Of a DNA stretch of 64,000 bases, positions 34,008 through 46,026 are shown piece after piece. This DNA is from Dioscorea cayenensis subsp. rotundata. Taxonomy: Eukaryota; Streptophyta; Magnoliopsida; Dioscoreales; Dioscoreaceae. The first letter of the stretch is position 1. Every line of letters starts with the position of its first letter. The notes beneath the pieces are model-generated. The model was not told where the DNA came from, did not search any database, and saw nothing but the letters and a program-made list of their open reading frames with translations. The stretch spans positions 31,992,625 through 32,056,624 of the forward strand of contig NC_052490.1 of the NCBI RefSeq assembly GCF_009730915.1, in the 5' to 3' direction. A program made the translations under genes and the position numbers.

Positions 34008-34437
34008 TAATAAATTAAATGTTGGAGTAGGATGGAAAGCTTTTAAATAAAATATTTATTAACATAAATTTGTCTTACAATAGAAGCAAGATCAAATTTA
34101 TATGTATCCAAAAAAAAAAAAAATTTAGGTCTATTTATTCATAGATTTTTGGGTACTTTTTCCTATTCTATAAACTAATTATGTGAGTCAACAATAAAAA
34201 AAATATTTAATTAAAACATTTAAAAAATATTTATAGTTTTAAAAATGTTGAGAAGATAAAAAAATATTTCATATTTTAATTTATGTACATATGCAGAGAT
34301 AGTACAATTTAGTCAAATTTATATTAAAAAATACATTAACTCAAATCAATACATAAATGTTATTTTTGTTATTAAGAACATATAACAATATTTTTTATAT
34401 ATATGTAATGCCGACCTAGTTGTTTAGGTTTGAGTAT

Positions 34438-34829
34438 TTAATTATTTACTGGATTAAATAAATATTTCCATTCACCCACTAAAACAAATTCGCTATCCAT
34501 TACAACTGGAACTAATATTTTAATCCCATTTCTTTTTCTTGGTGCTTTCTCGAATCTTCTCATATTTTCAATTCTAACGACTCCTAAACGAGACCCCAAA
34601 TAAGAACCTGCCAAGCAATCTCCATAGTTGTTCTTGCCAAACGGGAGTTCCAAAAATACGTCACAAAATAGAGTGCAAAATAGAGGTGCATCATAGAAAC
34701 GTCAATCTCAAAGCAAAGTGACGTGCATCTGCTACTTGTCACGTGATCTTGAGCTCCACTCCATCTCCCAAATTGGAGGCAATGACCATGCCCACTTGGA
34801 GCCTTGGATTTCTCCAACTTTCTATACAA
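34438..34829 (-). pseudogene. Decayed open frame conserved in both segmental copies, unidentified
   Basis: On the minus strand two overlapping frames, offset by a frame change, read like one protein: one contains CFEIDVSMMHLYFALYFVTY and the next VRIENMRRFEKAPRKRNG then PVVMDSEFVLVGEWKYL. The D2 copy (54295-54570) reads through the corresponding junction in one frame. I do not recognise the family. A block of ~110 bp here differs by about one indel and a few bases between copies, much less than the surroundings. Confidence 0.35.
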
Positions 34830-36299
34830 CCTTTTGTTTTTTTTAACAAAAAAACATGTTTTGGATTGATTAAAGACAATAAAAATAATATAAAAATAAA
34901 TTTTATTTAAAATTTAAAGTTCCTTTAAAAAAAAATATGCAATTTTTTTTTTCTAGAAATAAGACAAGCACAAGTTAGGGTGTGCACACACAAAATAATA
35001 TAATAATGACCCGTTCATGCTCCTTCATCAGACCAGTATAGGGATTGAGCTGAAAGCTCACTCTTACAACTAGAGATGTTTATAACTATTTTGTTTAACA
35101 CGTTTTGAATCCGGCCTATAAACGTCCGTGATATATATTTTTCACAGTGAAACCAATGTCGATGTAATATGAATTTTTGATTTTAATAAAGCAATCTTTG
35201 TTTTATTTTTTATGTACATTGAACTAATTAAAGTTATAATTTTAAAAATTAGTATTATATCGTAAATGAATCCTAATTTATTATTTGGAAATTTTTATAT
35301 TAAGTTTATTACTAAATTATTTGGGAGTAAAATAAGTTATCTTCATCTATTCCGAATCCAAATTAGGTGCCAAAGAATATTTAGTTCATAAAATTTAATT
35401 CTTTGCCTTTGAAGTTAAAAGATTAACTTTTCTATATAAAAAAGTTATGATGGAGTAAACTAATACTAACTCTTGCTATCAACTTATCTTTAACATAATG
35501 ATCACTCACATGAAAAAAAAATAAACTGTTTCTTAACCCAAAATCTTAATCCACCCTTAATGCTTATCATTGTCTGTGATTAGGACCATTAATTAAAAAT
35601 TAAAAACAAATTAAACAACATAAGATAAGTATGGCAAATGCTTGATATCCTCGGATATGCTAATTAGAATTTTATTCAATTATTTATGTACCTTCAAAGA
35701 CATCAAAAAGACACACAAACACACTCATGTGTGTACTTGGATCAATAAAAAACAAATGAAAATCATAACAGTGATGAAATACCCAAAATGTCGGACTTTT
35801 AATTTCGTTAGATACCCCTGATATCTAATTAGATTAAAAACTTTTTTATCTTAAAAATTTACTCCCTCATGTCCTATTTACATGTTAAGTTATTATTCAA
35901 TATACTTTTATGCTTCCCAATAAATAATGACGTGGAAATTTTGTTGACAAAATATAAAACATCATTTTTAAGATAAAAAAATTAAAATACAAAAAGTAAA
36001 GTAGGGAGAACTAATGGAATATTGATAGATTTTTAATAAGGGTAATTTTGAATAATTGGTAAATTTTTTATTAATTTATAATTACCAACTAATTTTAACT
36101 GATTTTTTAAATTAATGTTAATTAATTATGACTAAGGGAGTACATGATTAATCTATTTTTTGAAAAATCATCAATGATAATATGCTGACTGGCTGAATTT
36201 TAATCAATAATATTTTTAATGTAATTAATATTAATTAAAACTAATATATTTAAATTTAATTTAATTTTGTAATGAAACTGGGGTTTGTATCATATAATT

Positions 36300-36830
36300 T
36301 AAAAAGATAAATTACTTAAATAGTTACCTAACTATTCGATTATTTCTATTTGAGTCACCGAATTATAAAAAAAATTCAATCGGGTATCCTATCTTTAGAA
36401 TTATGTTTAATTGAGTCATCGGGGCTAATTCTATTAACAGCGTCTGCGTGCTAACGTGGCATGCCACGTCATGCCTCATTGCCTAACATGATATTTGAAT
36501 AAAAACTTTTTTTTTAGATAGTCAACTCATATAATTGGTCCCTCATGTCAGATAAACAAAGGATAATTTGATTTTTGAATTTTTTTAGTCAAATAGATTG
36601 GAGCGATATCCCTTATGTAATTTAATTTTTTTTTCCACGAGCCATGTTAATATGGCAAGAGGACATAACATGTCATGTCACATTAGTATACTGTTAATGG
36701 AATTAACCCGGTTGAAGAAATTGAACATGGATCTAAAATTAGGGTTTCAAATTAAATTTTTTTATAATTTGGTGACTCAAATAGAAGTGGGCCAATAGTT
36801 GGGGTGGCTATTTAAATAGTTTACCAAATT
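36300..36830. mobile_element. Non-autonomous DNA element with ~60-bp terminal inverted repeats
   Basis: Present only in D1; the D2 empty site reads CATATAATTCAAAACAAAAC at about 56130. The left end (AATTACTTAAATAGTTACCT, then TATTTGAGTCACCGAATTAT) is repeated in inverse at the right end (ATAATTTGGTGACTCAAATA, then GGCTATTTAAATAGTTT). Long terminal repeats and no coding capacity suggest a Mutator-like MITE. I could not fix a target-site duplication. Confidence 0.75.
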
Positions 36831-37160
36831 CAAAACAAAGCCATATAGATAATTGCAAACTTTAGAAGATACAAGGATAATAATAGGAAAATATATGCAA
36901 GCTAAGAACAATAAAACAATAAAAACCAAATAAAATATATAAATACCAAAAAAAATTGGAATTTTTAATATCATAATAAATATGCAATAGTTAGAAAATA
37001 AAAGAATAAAATGCCACCATAATGACCCCTATTCTTCCTCCGGATATCTTTCTTTTTCTCTTTTCTTGGCAAAGAACAGATAGGATGAGATAAGAGTATT
37101 TAAATTTAGGATGTGTTTGATTAAATTATCATGTGTACCAAATTTTATACCCATTCCAAA

Positions 37161-39477
37161 AGAAGGAAAGAAAAAGAACTTATCAAGGAAGCACCTCGGA
37201 TATAGTAATTAAAGTAAGAAAATAGTATTTTCATTATTCCAATAAAACCAAGTTATGTAGGATTAACATTGAAGAAATGCCTTAGTCAAAGATTTATTTA
37301 TTTGCAAAAAGATTAAAGTTGATTCTGAAATTTAAGTTAATATGTATTTTGACCACTAATTTAGATATATTTATTTTTTAGCTCTTAAACAATATAAATT
37401 TGTTATTTTGGTTTACATCCATCTAAAATAAACTTACATAAATTTAAAATTAAATTTTATTTTCTAATGAAACTTAGGTCTGTATCATCTAAAATAATTA
37501 ATTTATTTTTTGATAAAATTTGTAAGCTGATTTTCAATCAAAAAAAATATAAATTGTAAAAAAAAGATTTTGTAAAGGTATATAAATAAATATGATTTTT
37601 ATGAAGGTAAATTAATAATTATCAATTTTTACATGGTTACACAAGCAATTTTCTTAAAAGAAAAAATATTTTAGTTAATGAAATGTAAAAGACTTTTTTC
37701 TTGTGATTCCATATTTTACCAAAAAGAAATTATAAAACAAATCAATAAACAATTATATTTTTATTTTTTTAAAAAAACACACACAAAGTAAGACATTGTC
37801 ATTTAGACAAAAAAATTCCTTGTATTTTATTTGCTCATCATAATATTGTTATAGCTCAAATTAAAGTACGAAAGTCACATTGAAAGGTTAAGAGTTTGGA
37901 ATACGCTTAAATTGGATGCATTCCAAACTTCATTTAAAAGTGGATCAATTAAAATTACAAGCACGTTAATTTTTTAAATTCTACCAAACAAACAGACGAT
38001 TTTGAAAGAATCTTGTAATTCCAAGTATATTGAGTTTCAAATCCTCTCAAACAAACAACACCTAAATCGTCTGACTGTCAATAATGATTTATCCATTTTA
38101 TTTTATTTTATTTTTAAAAAGTTAAGGGACGGTGGGTGAAAGAGAGAATCGTTGTGTTTTATTTGTTTCTTATCCAAAGAGACAGTGGATGGCGGGTTGT
38201 GTACCGTCCGTGCGGTGAGGGCGCGCGATTGCTACGCGGTCCGCCGCGCATGTGGCCGAACATGCTTCCATGTGCGCGCCATTCCAACCCCCAAGCACTG
38301 CCCCCCTTCTTTCCCTTTTGTTTAAGCTTCCTCACATGCAACCTAACACACCACCAACTTATATTTATATATTCTTCTTCTTATTATTATTATTCTTTTC
38401 TTCTGATTGGCATTTTGTCAGACAACTTGAAGACATGCTGTTGCTATTGCTGTTGTTGCTCATTATTCAATTTAATTCATTTTAATTCCTTTTTAAATAG
38501 GAAATTTTTAGATTTTAGGTGTGTTTACAGGCTCCTATATATATATATATATATATAACATTTACCATATATATATATATTATTTTTTTCTTATTGCCAT
38601 TTTATCAAACAGCATTGAGGGCATGCTGTTTCTGTTGCTGTTATTGTTGTTGCCCATGATACAACTTAATTGATTTTTAAACAAGATATTTTAAATTTTG
38701 GGATAGTTTAGTTCAAAGTTTGAAATATTATAAAAAAATGAGAATTTCTAAAATTATAGATTCCAAAAAATAATAAATGTAGTGATACTTCATTCACTTA
38801 TTTGGTTTAAAAAAAATATTTTTGGGCATATATTACCAATACTAAGTAATATTTCATTCTTTTCTTTTTAGTTTGGATACAAGATTTTTGGGAGTATAAA
38901 TGATTTTCTTAAAATGATCCCTAAACATAGCATTACCAAAGAAGATAAATCAACTTATATTGTTGCTGATCATATAATATAATAAACTAAAAGATGATTT
39001 TATCATAAGAAAAACTATGATGAAATAAACTAAGTAAAAATAGTCAAAATACAAAATAAAATGTTAATAATTTAAAATCAAAGAGAATGTGACCCGGGAA
39101 TAAAAATTAGATGTGTTTTTTTTTTCCTAATCTATTCTTCGTATAAGTTTATTCTTATATCTTGGGAACATTTTCTACTTAATCTCTCGTAGGAATAAAA
39201 AAAACCATTAATTGTAGACATAATGTGTATCTAGGAATAAATGGTTCTTAAAAATATTTTCATAAATTTTATATTAAATATAAGAATAATACATTCCCTC
39301 TCTTATGTTCCCAACAATCTTAAATTAATTTCTATATCAAACACCTCTTTTAAGTGGGTTGATAGGCTCCTCTACATAACATGCATCACTTTCCTTTTCT
39401 GGATCACACATATATTACATTCCAATTAGATCTTATGAGCTTTTAATTAATCATATGGAATTGTTTTGTGTGTTCAC
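37161..39477. other. Intergenic repeat-derived DNA with a GC-rich island and an internal duplication
   Basis: Mostly AT-rich with no gene recognised. It includes a short GC-rich island at about 38190-38340 and an imperfect tandem duplication at about 38405-38715, each described separately. Several (TA)n runs lie near 38536-38580. Confidence 0.45.
38405..38715. repeat. Imperfect ~190-bp tandem duplication with CTG/TTG-rich core
   Basis: The phrase TTGGCATTTTGTCAGACAAC, followed by GACATGCTGTTGCTATTGCT, at about 38408 recurs as TTGCCATTTTATCAAACAGC, followed by GGCATGCTGTTTCTGTTGCT, at about 38597. Both are followed by related ATTTTTAAA..TTTTAGATTTTxGG sequence. A (TA)n tract separates the copies. 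Confidence 0.75.
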
Positions 39478-40052
39478 GGCCATCTCCAACCTATAACCTC
39501 AAATTTCAACCCCAAATCCCAAATTTGGTTTCACTACAGTAAATTATAGTCCAACCACAAATCCCAAAAAAGAATATTCTTTTACACATCTTATTTTTTA
39601 TTATTATTATTATTATTATTCAACAACAATATACTTGAAATTAATTATTTTCAACGATGTATAATAAATTTAACTATTTTAGTTTAATAAATTTATCATA
39701 AATTAATTTAATTAAAAATTTTATTGTTAAATAATTAATTACACATAAAATTTAAAATTAATTTAAAATATTACTTATAATTATATTAAAAATATTACTT
39801 TAATTAAAGTATTAATTATATAAATTAATATCTTAAAGTTTTTTAGTTATAATAATAAAAATAAAAAAAATATTGAATAAAAAAATTTAAAATATGTGGG
39901 ACCCCAAATTTGGGGTGCAAATAGTTGGACCCCAAATTTGGGGTCATCTACCCCCCTACCCCAAATTTGGGGTAAGAAATAGGATTGGGTTGGAGCCAAC
40001 CATGACCCCAAATTTGGGATTTGGGGTCATGGACTCATGGTTGGAGATGCCC
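39478..40052. mobile_element. TIR MITE with GGCATCTCCAACC ends
   Basis: Left end GGCCATCTCCAACC, right end GGTTGGAGATGCCC (inverse, one mismatch), 575 bp. The subterminal regions also pair (CCCCAAATCCCAAATTTGG against CCAAATTTGGGATTTGGGG). Three perfect 16-bp palindromes ACCCCAAATTTGGGGT lie near the right end. No coding capacity. The superfamily is not certain; TAA follows the right end but is not matched on the left. Confidence 0.75.
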
Positions 40053-40469
40053 TAAGGTCATATATGCATATTATAGACATCATTCCTAAAATGAGATCAT
40101 TCTTCATTCTTCAGTTTATTTTAAAACTTCTCTCCATATATATATATATATTATTGGTGACTTAATTCTAGTAATATGTATATATATATGTATGCATTAA
40201 GAATCTTAATTTGGAGCCCTGAATTAGCATCGAAAAAGTTGCTGCCCTTAACTACCATGTCGTGAATAGTCATTTTCATACCAAAAATTAGATGCCAACT
40301 AAAAATTATTTTAAATTTATTATTATTTATTCTTCACCAGTTCATTATTTGAAAAATCTAGGGATCCATTCATTTGGTTTCAAAATTCTTGGTATATTAA
40401 GAAAACTTATTATTTTTACGTGTATCAAATTATTTAATATAATCTTATAAAATCATTTCGTTGAAAAAA

Positions 40470-41250
40470 TATTTTTTTTTATTTGATTTAAATGTGGATA
40501 AACCACAAATTTATTGAAATAAAACAGAAATACAAGAAAAAAGTCAACCCTCACCAGCAGTGAGGGAAAGCAAATAAACAACATAACACCATAAAATAAA
40601 AAGTAGAAAATACAGATAAAGGCAAGGCGGGCGGAGAATGCCGTCTGGCATCTCAGGCCTGCAAAGTAGGGAATCAGGGACCCTTACTCCTGTATAGTGC
40701 CGTAGTCATGATCGCCAGCTGGGTTAGGAACTCTAGCGCTGAGAAAGTTGAGAGAGCGCTTAATTTTCTGAAATGCTTCATTGAGTGAAAGCTGGTGCCT
40801 ATCGGCAACTGTTGAAAACCAAGAAAGAAACATATTAACAGTTTTAGAAATAATGTAATAATAAGGTAAAGCATTCATTTGAAAAATACGAGTATTCCGT
40901 TCAATCCAGATATTCCACAGAACAGCGCGGGAAATGAAGTCCCAAATGATTCGGTGCTGAGCAATAAGGGAAGGCACCCAGGTGGTCCAAAGTGAGGGAA
41001 TTGACTGTGGGAGAGGAATGGAATCTAAAGCTTGGTGGAAGAAATCCCAGATACGTTTGGAGAACTCACAGTTGAGAAAAAGGTGATTCAGGTCTTCAGT
41101 AGCATTGTGATAGAGAACACAAGTATCTGAGGTGTAGTGAGATAAACACCCTTTCTTAAAAAAGTTTGCTAGTGTGAGTTGAAATATTTGAGTTTTTCTT
41201 TCTAGTAGTAAAAGAGTGGAAATTGATACTTTAAAGGTCCACTCACTAGA
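40470..41250 (-). mobile_element. 5'-truncated LINE (non-LTR retrotransposon), ORF2 C-terminus
   Basis: On the minus strand a frame from about 41240 to the stop at 40684 reads like the C-terminal zinc-binding (zf-RVT) part of plant LINE reverse transcriptases: FQLTLANFFKKGCLSHY, then DTCVLYH, EDLNHLFLNCEFSKRIWDFF and VLWNIWIERNTRIFQMN, ending near RSLNFLSARVPNPAGD. A 3' UTR follows and ends in a poly(T) on the plus strand (about 40470-40480), i.e. a poly(A) tail. A related shorter copy lies at 53134-53527. Confidence 0.85.
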
Positions 41251-43690
41251 GCATCAAATATATTTTTTTTTTTTCGTAAAATCTTTATATTGTTCTATTT
41301 ATTTTGTTTCATATTCGATATTGTAATTTTGCACTATAAAAAAAATGACATGTTTAAACAGATTCAAATCATACATATAAATTAAAAAAAATTACATGTT
41401 TAACGTATAACTTAAAGTTTAATTGATGTTATATATATAAATATATGATAATACATTCTCTGTGGGTGTTCGCAGAGCCTTTGGAAGGCAAAAATAAGAA
41501 AAAGATAGACACAATAGTGAAAAACAAAAATAGGTAACTATATAACTAAATAATAGTTGAGAATTGAACTAGGTTTGAAAAAAAGTGGGTTATTGCTTTT
41601 AAAATTTTTTCAACTTTATACTATTTATAATACTCTGTATAACATAATTCACTCTATTATTTTGGGATGTTAGCTCACTATACACACTACTAGATGATCT
41701 GAAGTTATTGCAAAATTTGATAATGAATATTTTTATATAGAACTTTTCATTCAGTTAAGGATGAAGATCTATAAAGTAGCTTTGGAGATATCATATCTCT
41801 ACAAAAGGCTAAATTTTTGGGTACTTACCATCCTTTTCAACCAATTCCACTATACAATATGCTACATGATATTAATTTTGCTTTAAGGACTTTGGCATAC
41901 ATGACTCGAATTTTTTCTTGTGACTTTTCAACTTACAATATTGAATAAAGATAGATTTCACCATTCACTTTCGTTATACATAATTTTTTATGTCGTTTTC
42001 ATCAACCAACAATGGGTAAATTAAAAATATTTTTTATTTTTAAAATCTATTTATTTTTTAAATAAATAATCGCGCAATTTTTTAAAGTGAAAACATAAAA
42101 TAAAAAAAAATGTTTTCAAATTTTTTTTAAATGTAAATAAATTGCATGTCAAAGATGTACATATGTGAGCAAGTTTTAGAACACATGTGCCTCACTTTTT
42201 ATAAATCTACACAAAGAACTCGATGCCAATAGATCAAGTGATTATTGGCATAAAATTATTTTTATATATAAAAATAAAAATTTAATAAATATAGTTTACT
42301 TTAGCTATGTACTAACGAAACTTTAAAAAAGATGATTGTCACATAGATTAAATCGCTCAAGAAATAGGGATTATTTGGTTTTAAAAAAGAAATTGCAGAG
42401 ACTAATTAGTCATAACAAAAATGTTTAAAATTCAATAAATAATTTCTACAAATTAATAATATAAACATAATGCCTTTCTTTTTCCTTCTTTTTCTCTCGA
42501 GGACACATGTCCACCGCAAGAACCTCCAAAGTGAAGATGAACATGCAGAGAGAAATATTCACTCCAAGCTTTGTTGAAGAATCTCATAGATGTTAACAAG
42601 ACCTCATATTCTCCCCTTTTTCTTTTCAATTTAATCATGTTTTTACATCATGGATTCTTTTTGGGGGAAAAGTGTATACCATGGATTCTGCAGCATGGCA
42701 GTCTCTAAAATAAATTGTATCACATATTTGTTTGGTTTTTTTTTTTCAATACATACACTGGCGTTTTTTTATTTTGTTATAATAATCTTGAAAAAAAAAG
42801 GAAAAGAATCAATTTCATTTCATTCAAATAATACTGAGATCGAATTGCAGGGGGAAAACAAGGAATAAAGATAAATAAAAAGAGATGACATATGTATGCA
42901 TTAGATTGGATGATGTTTGTGTTGTGAACTGAGAACTGATAAATTGAGTGAGACTGCTTGTTTTGGCTAAAATTGTATGTGAAATGATTTTCATATTCAC
43001 ATGTGGATAACAAATTGGAGTTATCTGGTTTTTATCAATTTATTTAACTTATATATATATATACACACACACACGTGAGTAAAGTGAATAAGTTGCTAAT
43101 TTATTAAAAAAAACCAAAAATCAATGCAGCGAAGGACAAAGACGACACAAAAGATAAAACTAATAGACTAGGAGGAAAAACAAAGGCTAATCACTAGAAT
43201 AAATGTATTCTTTAAACCGACAAACCAAAAAAACCAAAAACCAAAGTTATAGTTGAGTCAATAAAGTCTACCTTATGGTAACATTTTGCTTGCTTAAGCT
43301 GTCTAAGTGGAGTAGCGCACTCCTTAGGCTTTGTGGACAACATGTCCAAAGAGCGTTTGAGATTTTGAAGCGAATTACGAGAAGCACTGTTGCAAGTCTT
43401 TAGCTGCTAAGATCCCGAGAGTAGCATATGAGAAATTTTTAAAATAATTGAAAAGTAATGGAGCACACTGCGTTTGAAAATTCTAAGATTTATTTCAAGC
43501 TATATATTTGAGTGATTGAAAGATAATGTAAATTTCTGCATAACATACGACACTGATGAGAATATTGTGCATATTATGCCTGCCTAGTGTCTCCTTCGAC
43601 AACAATTCCTAATTTAACACTTGGACGACACATAACAAACCATAAAAACCAACATTTAGTACAACATCCACACTAAAAGTCAAAACCCTA
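41251..43690. other. Intergenic, AT-rich, no gene recognised
   Basis: No family recognised. (TA)(CA)n microsatellite at about 43048-43075. A minus-strand stretch at about 43250-43420 stays open for ~55 codons (reading KRSLDMLSTKPKECATPLRQ) and lies close to an A-rich segment at about 43100-43130, as in a retroelement 3' end, but I cannot name it. Confidence 0.4.
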
Positions 43691-43920
43691 AAACTTTTCA
43701 AACCCTAATTAATGATCTATAAAGGTATGCAACGCTACAAAACCCAAAAGGTGGAAGAAACCAGAAGTAAAACTGGGGTTTCCTTAAAATACTCTAGCGG
43801 CTCCTCCCAGGCTTGTAGGATCTCCCAGTTGATGGACATCGTGTGCGACTAAACCCTTCCTCTGCTTCCTTCCGATCACCGTCAAAGACATTCCACTCCA
43901 CACTGAATCTCTCCAGAAAA

Positions 43921-44070
43921 TGGGCGGTAAGCAAAAGAAAGCGAACAATGGCGGCAAGAAGAAGGAGAACAATGTGGAGAAGAAGAAAGAAGAAGAAGAA
44001 GTAGAACAAAGGGGAAATGTGTTGATGTTCTCGCCACGTGTCTTAATCCCATCTTTGGCAGCTAGGTAAG
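43921..44070 (+). pseudogene. Truncated lysine-rich N-terminal coding fragment
   Basis: ATG at 43921 opens a lysine/glutamate-rich frame (MGGKQKKANNGGKKKENNVE, then KKKEEEEVE) that passes into unrelated sequence and stops at about 44068. The ~230 bp upstream resemble a genuine plant 5' UTR: two telobox-like AAACCCTA/ACCCTAAAAC phrases near 43685-43710 and a C/T-rich leader. Such N-termini occur in heavy-metal-associated isoprenylated proteins (HIPPs), but the diagnostic metal motif is absent, so this is only a suggestion. The sequence after ~44020 looks transposon-derived. Confidence 0.4.
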
Positions 44071-45690
44071 CGTGATGATGTGGATTAAAAGAGCCACTTT
44101 AGTTTTTCCGGCGGCCACATAGACTAATTTGGGCCGGAAAGCCACGGATGACTGCCCGGTGATATGAATTAGAATTTGAGTGACTACTTTGATACATTTT
44201 GAAGTCGGATGACCGAAGTGATAATAAGTCAAAGTTCGGTGACTTCTTGAAAAATTAACCCTTGATATTTTGGAGTATGGGTCTTAATTTTCTAGTGTTT
44301 TTTTTAATTGATTTAATGTTCACTTTTTCGTGTTAAGGTTCGCAAGCGGAAATCCATAGGAACACTGCATCTACATCGAGATCACCACCGCTAGGTAATA
44401 GGACAAGGGTCCCCACCTTGTTCCTCGGATTCATATGCTTCCTTACTTCCTATGTTGTCCTCTAGATTAACCGGAAATTTTTTTGGGACCTCACCCTAGC
44501 AATAGAGATAGTCCGCTAGCAATGGAAACTGAAAAGAGACAAAACAACAAGGAAAAGAGACAACAGAAACAATCCGCTAGTAATGGAGACTGACAAGGTA
44601 CAATACAGAAAAAAAAAAAGAAACAACAAAAACCAACGTACAAAATAACAAGGATAAAGGGCACGCAGACCCTGATACACAACACTAGAGTGTGGGCAAG
44701 ACTAGAGACCTCACTCTCTACCCAGCTGTTTGCTTGTCACCTGAGACTGTATGATGTCCTAGTAACTCAAGACTGTGTTTGACCTACACAGTCGAGCCTT
44801 CCAATCTTGTCTTGACAGTAGAGCTTTTTAGTCTCTGCGTTTTGTGGATGTTATATCTTACCAAATGCAGCCACAAGACCACATTATATTGTTTATAAAT
44901 CCAAAGCACGTGAGAGGAAAAAAAAATTCTAGTTTTCTATCAAGCTATTCAGCAAAGCTTTATATATATATATATATAGATATATATACATATGGTAAGT
45001 AAATATGACTTAAGTTTAGATAAGGCTTGCGGACAAAAGAACATTATTGGGTTGATGCTTTTGGCTGCATGATCAATGAGTTACCGGCCAGCTTGGATTC
45101 ATTCATTTTGCTTTTCCAGTGTCTCTTGTTGAGGGTGCCGGGGTCCATCATAGTACAAAATGAAAAATGGAGAACTGGTCTCAACTATATAAAGTGAACA
45201 CGAAGCATTGAGATCAATCAAGATAAACATGAATCTCTTGAAGATTAAGGTGAAGTTTTCAAGATAAGCATGTTGACTACCTTCCTTAATCATTGAGCTG
45301 CCACTAACAAACTTTGGATAAGAATGTCTTTCTCAGTTTCTAGTTTCTGATTGTTAAGTCAGACTTAGTACTTTAATATTGTAGTCAACATTCATCAATC
45401 CAAGAGTGAAGTCTAGTTTACCCAGATTCAGGCCCAAAGGCCTTTAACAAAAGTTAAACAATGTTTATTTTGTAGACGTTGTGAATTGTACATGTTTGTA
45501 ACAAGACAAGCACTGATATTTGCAGGAACCAAAAAAAGAAAATTTATCATGTATGGAGCGAAGGAAGGAAGAAGATAATAAAGTGAAACCCATCTGGTTC
45601 ATTTTGGCTTTAATCCCCTAGCTGTACATGATCAACTTACAAATCCAACAAGGTATTATGTATAAAGTAATAAGGAAGGAATGAACAAGG
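44071..45690. other. Intergenic, repeat-derived
   Basis: No gene recognised. Contains a GC-richer stretch at about 44080-44260 with phrases of the type TTTGAGTGACTAC..GATGACCGAAGTGAT, common in plant MULE-like MITEs, an A-rich tract near 44600 and a (TA)n run at about 44961-44990. Confidence 0.4.
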
Positions 45691-45761
45691 AATTTGGCAG
45701 CATTTACAAAACCAACAACAACTCTCAAGTCTCAGCCCCATAATGTTTACCAAGTCAAACC

Positions 45762-46026
45762 CCAGTACTGACAACCTCCTTGGGCACTAAATCCAACTGC
45801 TTGTCCAAATCAGCAGGTTCATGGTGAATGCTCCAAGAATGGCCTGGCAATCCTGCAGTAGTTGTTCTCAGAACAGGCCACCATTGGTGCAGCTTCTGAG
45901 TCTTTGATCTCCTTGCTACTATCTTTGTATGTTGCCAGAGAAGACCATTGATGGCTTTGAGGTAGTTACTGGCATTGCACCAATTGATACTTTCAGAGGC
46001 AGCTTGGAAAGAGGCGGTTTAAGAAA
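45762..46026 (-). pseudogene. Unidentified C-terminal exon-like open stretch
   Basis: The minus strand is open from just after a TAA (about 46026) to a TGA at about 45759, reading ASESINWCNASNYLKAINGL, then KLHQWWPVLRTTTAGLPGHS and ending in LDLVPKEVVSTG. A candidate acceptor (TTTCCAAG) precedes it at about 46005. Composition is protein-like, but I do not recognise the family and see no partner exon upstream. It may be another captured fragment like its neighbours. Confidence 0.35.

Larger units (their letters stand above)
33500..37160. repeat. Segmental duplication, left copy (D1)
   Basis: Collinear and in the same orientation as 52940-56781. Anchors: ACTTGTGATGAAATTGAT (33555 / 52992), the ~110-bp block around TGACGTGCATCTGCTACTTG (34721 / 54509), TAAGTATGGCAAATGCTTGA (35625 / 55261) and GCAAACTTTAGAAGATACAA (36855 / 56162). 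Identity by eye is roughly 85-90% with many indels. It is non-coding apart from a decayed frame at 34438-34829. It carries a Stowaway-like MITE shared with D2 and a private long-TIR insertion. Confidence 0.9.

Noticed and set aside
38136-38558. 140-codon plus-strand frame across the GC island
   Set aside because: The frame crosses a GC island, a CTG-rich duplication and a (TA)n run, so it is a composite of repeats rather than a gene.
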